Program-made: the position numbers and the translations under genes
Part shown: one piece after another, positions 27,528-35,986 of the stretch
Layout of the letters: each line of letters opens with the position of its first letter
Position numbering within the stretch: position 1 is the stretch's first letter
Notes under the pieces: generated by a model
Databases searched by the model: none
Seen by the model: the letters and a program-made list of their open reading frames with translations, nothing else
What the model was told of the DNA's origin: nothing
Origin: Anaerobiospirillum succiniciproducens DSM 6400
GTDB lineage: Bacteria > Pseudomonadota > Gammaproteobacteria > Enterobacterales > Succinivibrionaceae
Length of the DNA: 39,547 nucleotides
Assembly (NCBI RefSeq): GCF_000482845.1
Contig: NZ_AXWV01000038.1
Span: forward strand, 1-39,547
Reading direction: 5' to 3'

Positions 27528-30500
27528 ATGCAAACAAAACAATTACTCAGTGGTTCACTAAGTAAGAAAGGCACCGTGCTTGGCAACCTCAGTGGTTGTG
27601 CTCAGGCACTTGAGATTGCTGCGCTAAAGGAGCAATGTGAGCATCCTTTAGTGGTCATTTGCTCAGATACAGTTGATGCAGCTCGTTTAGAGAACGAGCT
27701 TAAGTATCTGTGCGCTAATGATGAAGTCACTATCTTTCGTGATTACGAGACCTTGCCATACGATGTTATGTCCCCACATCAGGACATCATCTCCTCCCGT
27801 ATCGACTTTCTCTCCCGTGCAATCGGTCTTACAAAAGGTATTGTCATTACCTCACTGCATGCTATTGCCCAAAGACTTGCTCCTGTAGAGTTCATGGTGC
27901 AAAACGCTTTTAACTTTAAAGTAGGCGATGCTAAAGACTTTACTTACATGCGTAATATGCTCGTCGAGCGCGGCTATTTACATGTACAACAAGTACTCTC
28001 CCCTGGTGAGATTGCTACCCGTGGCGATATCTTAGATGTATACCCAATGGGCCTCGAGGCTCCATTGCGCATCAACTTTGAGTTTGATGAGATCGAAAGT
28101 ATTTCCTACTTTGATGTGCAAACTCAGCTAAGCCAAAAGAAAGTAGACTCCATTAAGATCTTGCCAGCCAATGAATTTCCGGTAACTGAAGAGAGCATCT
28201 CTACCTTTAGAACCAATTACCGTAATGCCTTTACCAATGGCAATATCTCCCATCATCCTGTCTATCAAATGGTGTCTAAAGGCACTATACCAGCTGGCAT
28301 TGAATACTATCTGCCATTGTTCTTTGATAAGACTGCTACTTTCTTTGATTACATCAGTAAAGACAGTGCCTTAGTACTCACTGGTGACTTTGAAAAGGCT
28401 ATCTTTGACTATGACAAAACCTTACATCAACGTGCCTACCAAATCTGTCACGATGTCGATCACCCATCACTGCCAGTTTACGATGTCTTCTTAACTCCAC
28501 TTGAGATCATCACTCAGATTCAAAACCGCAAGCATATTACCTTGCGCCAAGATCCAGCTTTTGAACCAAGCGCTATTGCCAAGCAATCAAAAGATGGTGA
28601 AGACAATCAAGTACAGTCATATAACAGCGAGTTTATTAACGCCCCATGCACTAAGGTGCCGGATATTGCCTTTGATCGTCATGATCACAATAGCAAAGCA
28701 AAGCTCGTGGCCTTTGTCGATGAGTTTTGTAATAAGCGCGGCGGTCGTATCTTAATTAGTGCTCTATCAGAAGGTCGTAGACAAAACTTACATGAGCTCT
28801 TACCTCCATCTTTAATTAAAGATTACGGACTCAAGGCAGCTTCATCCATCTCGGACTTTATCCAAGCCAAAGACCCATTAATGATGACCATTGCCCCATT
28901 TGATCAGGGCGTCATCTTGGATACATCTGAACACGGTGTACAGGCCGCTACCACACAGATTAAAGAGCAAGTTTGCGCCTTAGCTGCAGCTACAGCCGCT
29001 GTAACTACAGCGATGAGCTATCACAATCAGGAAGTTCAGAGTCAAGCAGAGATCTCAGCTACTGATAGTAAGCCAAAGCGTAAGCGCAAGAGTGCAGCAT
29101 CCAAAGCCGAAAGCTCCAATTTACAGACCCAAGCCGTATCTGAGCTTAGCATTGCCAATGAGTCAGAGCTACAAGGTGCTGCAAGCGCTGAAAAGGCGGC
29201 CGCTGCTATCATTGCCGCTGATGCAGGCGCTTCCGCTGATGCTCTTGCTGATGTAGCTGACGAAAAGCCAAAGCGCAAGAGCCGTAGCAAGGCTAAGGCA
29301 AAAGACGAGGCCCAATCATCTGAGGCTGCCTTTGCAGCAGCTGCAGCTGCCCAAGGCTTTAAGCTTGAGGTTGTGATCTCTAAGATTGAAGGTCTTGATT
29401 GTCCAATTGCATTTTTAACTGAAACCGAGCTTTTAGGCTTTAAGGTAGTAAGACAACGCAAGCGTAATCGTCGCTCACAGCAAATTGATCAGGACACCAT
29501 TATCAAAAACCTAGCTCAGCTTAGTGAAGGTGAGCTTGTGGTGCATATTGATCATGGTATTGGTATTTACCGTGGTCTTAAGACCGAAGTTATCAATGGC
29601 GTAAAGGGCGAGTTTATTGGTATTGAGTATCAAGGTGGCGATAAGCTCTTCTTGCCTATCACCTCGCTCAACAAAATTGCTCGTTACTCAGGTGAGGAAA
29701 ATCCACAGCTATCCAAGCTTGGAAATGACTCTTGGTCTAAGAAAAAAGCCAAGGCTGCTCAAAAGGTACGTGACGTAGCAGCAGAGCTTTTAGATCTCTA
29801 TGCGCAGCGTGAGTTACGCCAAGGCTTTAGCTTTAAGGTCGATCGCCATGCCTATGATGAGTTTGTCTCTAACTTCCCATACGAGGAGACTGAAGATCAG
29901 CACAAGGCTATTGAGCAAACTTTAAATGACATGCGCAAGCCTGTGGCTATGGATCGTCTCATCTGTGGTGATGTGGGCTTTGGTAAGACTGAGGTAGCGC
30001 TGCGTGCTGCCTTTGTAGCAGTGATGAATGGCAAGCAAGTAGCTATTCTCTCGCCTACTACCATCTTATCTGAACAGCACTATCAAAACTTTAAAGAGCG
30101 CTTTGGAACTACAGCAGTTAATGTTGATATCATCAGCCGCTTTAAGACTACTAAACAGCAAAATGAGACTATTAAGCGCGTTGAAGAAGGTGCGGTGGAT
30201 ATCATCATTGGTACTCACTCGCTGCTCTCAAGCCGCGTTAAGTTTAAAAACTTAGGTCTGCTCATCATCGATGAGGAGCACCGCTTTGGTGTACGCCAAA
30301 AGGAAAAGCTCAAGGCGCTGCGTGCTGAGGTAGACCTTTTAACCTTAACTGCCACTCCAATTCCACGTACTTTAAACATGGCCTTAGAGGGCATGCGAGA
30401 GCTGTCGATTATTGCTACCGCTCCAGAGCATCGTTTGGCCGTGAAGACCTTTGTGCATGAGGATTCAGCAGAGCTTGCTCGTGAGGCTATCATGCGTGAG

Positions 30501-31550
30501 CTTAGACGTGGTGGTCAGGTTTACTACCTGCACAATGAAGTCTCCACCATGGAAAAGAAGCTTGAGGAGCTGCAAAAGTTAGTTCCTGAAGCCAAGATCG
30601 AAATTGCTCATGGTCAAATGGATGAGCGAGAGTTACAGCGCGTTATGCAGGACTTCTGTCATCAGCGCTTTAATGTACTCTTATGCTCCACCATTGTAGA
30701 AAACGGTCTGGATATTCCGACTGCTAACACCATCATTATCGATAGAGCCGACCTTTTAGGCTTAGCACAGCTCCATCAGATTCGTGGTCGTGTCGGTCGT
30801 TCACACCATCAGGCCTATGCTTATATGTTTACGCCTAATCAAAAGGCCATCACTGCCGATGCTAAGCGTCGTTTAGATGCTATTGCTGGTATTGATGACT
30901 TAGGCGCAGGCTTTATCTTGGCATCTCACGATCTTGAAATTCGTGGTGCGGGTGAACTCTTAGGCGAAGAGCAGTCAGGTCAGATCACCGCTATTGGATT
31001 CTCTTTATACATGGATATGCTCAATGCAGCGGTGAATGCACTTAAGGAGGGTAGAGAGCCTACTCTTACCGAGCTTAGCCTCAATGAGTGCGATATCGAT
31101 ATGCATATTGCTGCATTTTTCCCTGATGATTACATCGGCGATGTAAATACCCGTCTGTCGATGTACAAGCGTGTTGCTTCATGTAAGAGCAGCGAGGACT
31201 TTGATAATCTCAAAATTGAGCTGGTCGATAGATTTGGCACCTTGCCTCCTGAGGCTGAGAATTTATTTATCCTCTCAAGACTCAAGCAAACTGCTACTAA
31301 GCTTGGAATTAATGCGATTCGTGGTGATGCAACTGGTGCGCTTATCAAGTTTGAAAAGAACTTTAAGGTAGACCCTGCCTATCTCGTTGAGTTAGTGCAA
31401 AAGTCCAAGCATGGCGAGTACCGCATCACTCAATCTGACTCTATTCGCTACAGCCTGCCAGAGTCAGACAAGCATCCTCGCCTTAAGCTTTTAGAAATGG
31501 TGCTTCGCGCCTTCTATGCCCATAGCACCTTAAACACCAAGGTCCAATAG
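27528..31550 (+). CDS. mfd: Transcription-repair coupling factor Mfd with a low-complexity insertion
   Basis: Mfd is a DNA translocase that removes RNA polymerase stalled at lesions and recruits UvrA. The product has 1340 residues against 1148 in E. coli. It carries the N-terminal UvrB-like region, the RNA polymerase interaction domain (VVHIDHGIGIYRGL, near residue 675), the helicase core with Walker A GDVGFGKTE and the DEEH box (IIDEEHRFG), the translocation motif region (QIRGRVGRSHHQAYAY), and the C-terminal D7 domain. An insertion at about residues 470-605 is rich in Ala, Lys and Ser, with two basic PKRK patches (KPKRKRKSAASK; KPKRKSRSKAKAK). It falls in the D3 area just before the polymerase interaction domain. 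Flanking sequence realigns with E. coli Mfd, so it is an insertion, not a frameshift. The ATG at 27528 has AGGG close by (short spacing). Confidence 0.96.
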   Translation: MQTKQLLSGSLSKKGTVLGNLSGCAQALEIAALKEQCEHPLVVICSDTVDAARLENELKYLCANDEVTIFRDYETLPYDVMSPHQDIISSRIDFLSRAIGLTKGIVITSLHAIAQRLAPVEFMVQNAFNFKVGDAKDFTYMRNMLVERGYLHVQQVLSPGEIATRGDILDVYPMGLEAPLRINFEFDEIESISYFDVQTQLSQKKVDSIKILPANEFPVTEESISTFRTNYRNAFTNGNISHHPVYQMVSKGTIPAGIEYYLPLFFDKTATFFDYISKDSALVLTGDFEKAIFDYDKTLHQRAYQICHDVDHPSLPVYDVFLTPLEIITQIQNRKHITLRQDPAFEPSAIAKQSKDGEDNQVQSYNSEFINAPCTKVPDIAFDRHDHNSKAKLVAFVDEFCNKRGGRILISALSEGRRQNLHELLPPSLIKDYGLKAASSISDFIQAKDPLMMTIAPFDQGVILDTSEHGVQAATTQIKEQVCALAAATAAVTTAMSYHNQEVQSQAEISATDSKPKRKRKSAASKAESSNLQTQAVSELSIANESELQGAASAEKAAAAIIAADAGASADALADVADEKPKRKSRSKAKAKDEAQSSEAAFAAAAAAQGFKLEVVISKIEGLDCPIAFLTETELLGFKVVRQRKRNRRSQQIDQDTIIKNLAQLSEGELVVHIDHGIGIYRGLKTEVINGVKGEFIGIEYQGGDKLFLPITSLNKIARYSGEENPQLSKLGNDSWSKKKAKAAQKVRDVAAELLDLYAQRELRQGFSFKVDRHAYDEFVSNFPYEETEDQHKAIEQTLNDMRKPVAMDRLICGDVGFGKTEVALRAAFVAVMNGKQVAILSPTTILSEQHYQNFKERFGTTAVNVDIISRFKTTKQQNETIKRVEEGAVDIIIGTHSLLSSRVKFKNLGLLIIDEEHRFGVRQKEKLKALRAEVDLLTLTATPIPRTLNMALEGMRELSIIATAPEHRLAVKTFVHEDSAELAREAIMRELRRGGQVYYLHNEVSTMEKKLEELQKLVPEAKIEIAHGQMDERELQRVMQDFCHQRFNVLLCSTIVENGLDIPTANTIIIDRADLLGLAQLHQIRGRVGRSHHQAYAYMFTPNQKAITADAKRRLDAIAGIDDLGAGFILASHDLEIRGAGELLGEEQSGQITAIGFSLYMDMLNAAVNALKEGREPTLTELSLNECDIDMHIAAFFPDDYIGDVNTRLSMYKRVASCKSSEDFDNLKIELVDRFGTLPPEAENLFILSRLKQTATKLGINAIRGDATGALIKFEKNFKVDPAYLVELVQKSKHGEYRITQSDSIRYSLPESDKHPRLKLLEMVLRAFYAHSTLNTKVQ

Positions 31551-31867
31551 GCACAAGCACAACAGCCCAAAAGCCAAGTCCCGAAGGCATAAGCCTAATA
31601 GGACAATGCCACCAAAGGCTACACCTCAAAGGGCTTAGGCCACCAAGGGCAACGCCGAAGATCAAGGACAAAAAGGGCCTAGCTTACGCGGCTCACTGCG
31701 CTGCGGCACAGCAATTATGTGCGGGCGCTGCTTTCAATAAACAAGTCTTGATTGGGCAGGCACCATTTTTAGGTGCTGTGCCCCAAAATATGAGGCCTTG
31801 CATCTTGCAAGGCCTCTTTGTTAATTGCTAAATAGCATCTAATAGTTAATTGCTGCTGCTTGGTGCT
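31551..31867. other. Convergent gap between mfd and the AEC permease
   Basis: The gap holds two hairpins, GGCACC/GGTGC..TGTGCC near 31759-31783 and the stronger one at 31792-31816. There is also a stretch of GGCATAAGCC/CCAAAGGC-like repeats near 31590-31640. No gene is seen. Confidence 0.5.
31792..31822 (+). terminator. Terminator downstream of mfd
   Basis: GAGGCCTTGC (31792-31801) pairs with GCAAGGCCTC (31807-31816), perfect 10 bp with a 5-nt loop, followed by TTTGTT. On the other strand it is followed by ATATTTT, so it may also serve the convergent permease gene. Confidence 0.75.
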
Positions 31868-32797
31868 TTATAAAATGAGCGCGAGCAGCGGAATGGTGAT
31901 GATAGAGAGCAAGGTACTCATGAAGGTGCCTTGAGACATGGTCTTTGGATCAATGTTCTCTTTAAGGCAAATCATAGTACCGTATGAAGCTACCGGCATA
32001 GCTGAAAGAATAACTAAGACGTCGGTATAGCGCTTGTCAAAAGGTGAAATGGAGTAAATTGCCCAGATTAAAGCTGGGATGGCCAGCAGTTTTAGCAGAC
32101 TCATTACGTAAATGCGCCAATTGCCAAACATTTCTAAGACTTTGATATTAGCTAAAGTAGAACCAATTACGAGCAAGGATGCAGGAATGGTCATGTAGCC
32201 TACTAAATGGATAGCCTCACCAATGATCTTTGGGGTGTGAATTTGAAAGAACACCAGCACAATTACGATATAAGTTGCGCTCAGGGCTGGAGAGAGCACC
32301 ATACGCCAATTTAATTCGATCTTAGCCTTTGTGTCACTCTTATCCTTACGGCAGCTTGAGATAAAGAGCTGGCCTAAGAGGAAGATGAAAAAGTTAAATG
32401 GAATTGTCAGTACCGAGATGTAGAAAATCGCGTAAGTTCCAAACAGTGCCGATGTTACTGGCAGACCAATAAAGTTGATATTGCCAAAGGCAAACATGAA
32501 ACGATAAATACCCTCTTCACTAGAGTGTAAGAGCTTCGCACAAATCATACCCGTGATGAGCATAAAAACTAAGGTACAGGTGCCTAAAATTAAAACTGGC
32601 AAAATCTCATCACGACCTGGTAAGGTATCACCCATGACCGATGAGAGAATGATGCACGGTGCCGTAACGTTGATAATCAGTACTGACAAAGAGCGATCAA
32701 AAGTATCGTTCATCAGCTTGAGTTTGTGACAAGTAAAACCAATGATTACCATCAAAAATAGGACACCCATTTGTCCTAATGTATCTAAAAATCCCAT
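31868..32797 (-). CDS. AEC-family permease (auxin efflux carrier-like)
   Basis: AEC transporters are about 300-residue, roughly ten-helix inner-membrane carriers. Bacterial examples move malate, malonate or other small organic anions, but the substrate is not predictable here. The 309-residue product starts MGFLDTLGQMGVLFLMVIIG and shows the family layout of two five-helix halves, with NVTAPCIILSSVM in the first half and SAMPVASYGTMICLKENIDP near the end. The frame extends 14 codons upstream to 32839, but those residues (FCRFFSFPWIEDS) do not belong to the family and lack a ribosome binding site. ATG 32797 is preceded by GAAGA. It stands alone and converges with mfd. Confidence 0.88.
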   Translation of the reverse strand: MGFLDTLGQMGVLFLMVIIGFTCHKLKLMNDTFDRSLSVLIINVTAPCIILSSVMGDTLPGRDEILPVLILGTCTLVFMLITGMICAKLLHSSEEGIYRFMFAFGNINFIGLPVTSALFGTYAIFYISVLTIPFNFFIFLLGQLFISSCRKDKSDTKAKIELNWRMVLSPALSATYIVIVLVFFQIHTPKIIGEAIHLVGYMTIPASLLVIGSTLANIKVLEMFGNWRIYVMSLLKLLAIPALIWAIYSISPFDKRYTDVLVILSAMPVASYGTMICLKENIDPKTMSQGTFMSTLLSIITIPLLALIL

Positions 32798-33289
32798 ACT
32801 ATCTTCTATCCAAGGGAAACTAAAAAAACGGCAAAACATCCATATCTTGCAGCAATAGATGGCGCTAGTATCTAGACTTGCATCTGCTGCAGCTTAGGCA
32901 TCCACATCACTAAAACTAAAGCCACCTGCCACGAAAGTTCCAAGATACCAACCATGTACTTTTTAAGATGGCAATGGTTAGTACGATAACTTATTGCAAG
33001 TAGCATTAATAATTTTAATTTTTGTGAACTGCATTACACTATTTTACGCTTCCGTACACTAAGCAATAAAAAAAGTTTTTCACTGCCCCTTTTGTGTACA
33101 CTATCCAAGCCCTCAAAATATCCACAAGCGCTATTTATAGCCTTGTCTAAAAACAAAGCGCCCCATCTTCACTTAGTCTTATATTGCATTTTTGCCATAT
33201 CTGCACTGAAAAATCTTGCAAATGCCGACAAACTAAGACTTAGCTATGTTTTTCCTAATACTCTTAAGAAGCTGCTTCAATACTTTTGG

Positions 33290-33478
33290 CAATTGAGCGC
33301 AGCTTATGTAGCTGTACTCCTGAGCTATCACACGGAGCTTGGGTAGCTATAAGCTTTTTGCTATTGCACGAAGCTTAATTAGCTGTACACCCTGAGCTAT
33401 CACTTTGAGCTTAGCTAGCTGTACGCTTTGAGCTATCGCACGGAGCTTGAGTAGCTGTACGCTTCTAGCTATCGTGCA
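33290..33478 (+). repeat. 36-bp tandem repeat, five copies
   Basis: GCTAT(C/T) words recur at 33324, 33360, 33396, 33432 and 33468 with an exact 36-bp period. A consensus unit begins GAGCTATCGCACGGAGCTT and is followed by AGTAGCTGTACGC. The upstream edge decays near 33290. Confidence 0.85.
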
Positions 33479-33797
33479 CTGCTGCTGTAGATGATTGCTT
33501 GTTGCTGTAGTTTGAAGCTTGGCGCTGCAAGCTTAGTTCTTGTTGTTGCAGGGCTATAGCATGGAACTGTTGCTCTGTATAACTGCATTTTTGCAAGTTA
33601 AGTTGGTGCTATTTCGTTGTTTGTTTGCGCTTAACTTGGCTGCAAAGATCATTTACGTGGACGTTTAGTGCTAACTATTTGTGCAATGAGGACAAGAGTC
33701 TCGTTGTTTTGCACTTGTAAAGCTCAAAATTAGCCCCGTGTGTCGCGAGCAAAACTCAGTACCTATATTTTTTCGCGCTGTAAAGTTCATTTGACAG

Positions 33798-33825
33798 TTT
33801 TATGACTGCAAAACTGCGGTATAAT
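33798..33825 (+). promoter_or_regulatory. Probable promoter of the three-gene module
   Basis: TATAAT at 33820-33825 is perfect and is followed by a GC-rich discriminator (CCCGAG). A perfect TTGACA at 33791-33796 is 23 bp away, too far for standard spacing. TTTATG at 33798-33803 gives a 16-bp spacer but is a poor match. The transcription start would be about 495 nt before the protease start codon. Confidence 0.45.
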
Positions 33826-34061
33826 CCCGAGATTTAGCATTGTGGATATGCTCAACTTTCTAATCTGAGTAATCCTTAAGCTCACCTTATAGTTTTATAT
33901 GCCTAAAAGGTCTTAAATGAGCGATGGAGCCACATTTTTATTAGGCAATTGCTTAAGATTGCTAGTCTTAGTAGCTAGATTGAGACCATACTTATCAAGA
34001 TTTAGCCACAGCCTATTACCAAAAGCTTTGCATAGGCTTTAAACACATTAGTACATCGGCT

Positions 34062-34079
34062 TAGTAAGAGCTCTTACTA
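34062..34079. promoter_or_regulatory. 18-bp perfect palindrome in the leader
   Basis: TAGTAAGAG/CTCTTACTA is a perfect 18-bp palindrome, about 240 bp downstream of the TATAAT and 250 bp upstream of the protease gene. It could be an operator or an RNA dimerisation site. No regulator is known from this window. Confidence 0.4.
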
Positions 34080-34327
34080 GGCTAACTTAGATGTAAGTGC
34101 ATCTACTAGTTTCTTAGCATGCGTGCTTATCTTTTTAAATTTATTAGTACAGCGCATGCACCTCATCAACAAGCGCACATAAGGATTCTCTTCATGATTT
34201 TATGCAGAGAAGGTGTCGCTATGTGATGAGCAAAACTCAAGCTTGCTAGTTGTATTGGCAGCTTAAAGACACTCTGTGTCACCGAATTTTTGTTTGTATT
34301 CACATTTTGAATAGGTTGTTTGTTTTC

Positions 34328-35623
34328 ATGTATGCTTTAAAGAAGAGTACCTTTAGGCTCAAGGCCCTGCCTTGTGCCCTCTTTTCCGCACTCATTGTGT
34401 GTTCAGGCTTTACAAGTGCTGTCCATGCTGAAGAGGCCGATGGTGACAATAATGCAGCCCGTCTTACTCAGATGAAGGGTCAGATTCAAAGCATTAATGA
34501 AGAGTTGTCAGGTCAGAGAGCTAATCTTGGTGCTATGCGTGCTGAGTTAGTTGCCACTCGTGAAGAGACTGATGATTTCCGTCGTGCTCTGTTAAGCGAG
34601 ATGAAGGCTCTGCGTAGACAGAATCAGTCCTTAGTTGACTCTATCTATGACAACAAGTTGATGGTAAACAAGAACAACGAAATGGAAATCAAACCTCTGC
34701 GTAACTATGATCTGCAGACTCCAGATGGCAAGATGTACTTCGGTGAAGATGAGTATGTCTACGTCAAAGAAGCCGATGTTACCTTTGATGCCCGTATCGA
34801 TACTGGTGCTGCAGTGTCCTCCATTTCAGCTAAGGACATTACCGAGTTTGAGCGTAATGGCAAGCGTTGGTACCGCTTTACTATTGAGGCTAACGAAAAA
34901 GAGATCGTAGTTGAGGCTCCATATGTTCGTACCTCCACCATCCGTCAGGTTTCCAAGCACACTACTACCGATCGTGTCGTAGTTGCTCTTAACGTTAAGG
35001 TTGGTAACTACTCCACAAAGAGCGAGTTCACCTTATCTGACCGTACCAAGTTACAGTACCCACTTCTCATCGGTCGTACCTTACTTCAGGATATCGCCGT
35101 AGTTGACGTCTCTCGCGATCACATCCAAGGCCGTAATCCTGATACCTACCTTATCTTAAGCCGCGAAGACTATCAAAAGCACATGAAGAAGGGCCAGGAT
35201 CCTAATGCTGAGTTCATCAAGAAGCGTGCTAATGAAGAGGCTATCGGCAAGGTTGCTCACCCAGCTGAGAGCTACGGCGCTAACTTAGGCCCTAACTCTG
35301 AAAATGCTCTGCCTGCTGTTCGCAACAAGACCTCAGTTGATGAGGACAAGAAGCCAAAGGTTGATGCTAACGCTCCAGTCAAGGCTACCCCACGCACTCC
35401 AAGCGGCGTAATCATTGAAAACGTCACCAAGGAGAGCACCGCTGCTAAGAGCGCTCCAAAGACCGACAAGGAAAAGAGCACCGTAACTACCAAGGATAAG
35501 GACGAGCCAAAGGCTAAGAGCGAGCCAAAGGCCAAGGCTGAGCCTAAGGATACCAAGTCTGAGGCTAAGGCCGAGTCTAAGGACAAGAGCGAGTCTAAGG
35601 CTGAGGCAAAGGACGACAAGTAA
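34328..35623 (+). CDS. Exported retropepsin-like protease ('ATP-dependent zinc protease' family)
   Basis: The product starts MYALKKSTFRLKALPC, a signal peptide (basic, then hydrophobic) that should be cut after AVHA, near residue 34. A coiled-coil region follows (about 40-105). Next is a retropepsin-like domain with the single active-site motif DTGA (D158) and a flap-to-core segment ending YPLLIGRTLLQDIAVVDVS. This is the pfam Zn_protease/RimB-like family; despite its name, it looks like an aspartyl protease fold. The C-terminal roughly 100 residues are Lys/Ala/Glu/Ser repeats (AEPK, SEAK, AESK). The frame runs 26 codons further upstream to a TTG at 34250, but ATG 34328 gives a clean signal peptide. 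Related families occur with the next two genes in many gammaproteobacteria. It probably processes an envelope substrate tied to the ligase. Confidence 0.85.
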   Translation: MYALKKSTFRLKALPCALFSALIVCSGFTSAVHAEEADGDNNAARLTQMKGQIQSINEELSGQRANLGAMRAELVATREETDDFRRALLSEMKALRRQNQSLVDSIYDNKLMVNKNNEMEIKPLRNYDLQTPDGKMYFGEDEYVYVKEADVTFDARIDTGAAVSSISAKDITEFERNGKRWYRFTIEANEKEIVVEAPYVRTSTIRQVSKHTTTDRVVVALNVKVGNYSTKSEFTLSDRTKLQYPLLIGRTLLQDIAVVDVSRDHIQGRNPDTYLILSREDYQKHMKKGQDPNAEFIKKRANEEAIGKVAHPAESYGANLGPNSENALPAVRNKTSVDEDKKPKVDANAPVKATPRTPSGVIIENVTKESTAAKSAPKTDKEKSTVTTKDKDEPKAKSEPKAKAEPKDTKSEAKAESKDKSESKAEAKDDK

Positions 35624-35986
35624 TTTGCCTACAGGCCAAGGGGTAAAGGTTAAGGCTATATTGGTTCATTGGGGCTATAGGCCTTTGAAACAATTTGTCC
35701 GATTGGCCTAAGCCATATCCTGAGCCATGGCTTATTTAATACAAATGCCATGGCATATACCTTGGCTTTAAATGTCTAATAGATAGCCTAGGATACATAG
35801 CTTAGCTAGTGCTCAGTCTGATATGTCCACTAGCTTAAAAACAGCTGCAGTTTTGAGTAAGTCTTATCTTGGTAATAGGCTTGCTTAGGCATTGAGGTGA
35901 GATAGTTTTTAAACTTTATCTTGCTGCTCGTGCGTGTAGCTGATTGAAAGAATTCTTTTTGTTTGTGAATAACCGGGAAGTTATAC
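35624..35986. other. Gap between protease and UUP1-like gene
   Basis: No gene and no strong terminator are seen, only a loose AAGGCTATA/CTATAGGCCTT pairing (about 35651-35689). The three genes may therefore be co-transcribed despite 363 bp of spacing, but an internal promoter cannot be excluded. Confidence 0.4.

Larger units (their letters stand above)
32798..34327. other. 1.5-kb gap upstream of the protease-UUP1-ligase genes
   Basis: No gene is supported (an 84-codon frame at 33092-33346 overlaps the start of the 36-bp repeat and is not credible). The gap contains the 36-bp tandem repeat, a probable promoter near 33798-33825, and then a 500-nt leader with an 18-bp perfect palindrome at 34062-34079. 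Confidence 0.55.

Noticed and set aside
33092..33346. 84-codon plus-strand frame upstream of the protease
   Set aside because: Runs into the 36-bp repeat, has no ribosome binding site or family resemblance.
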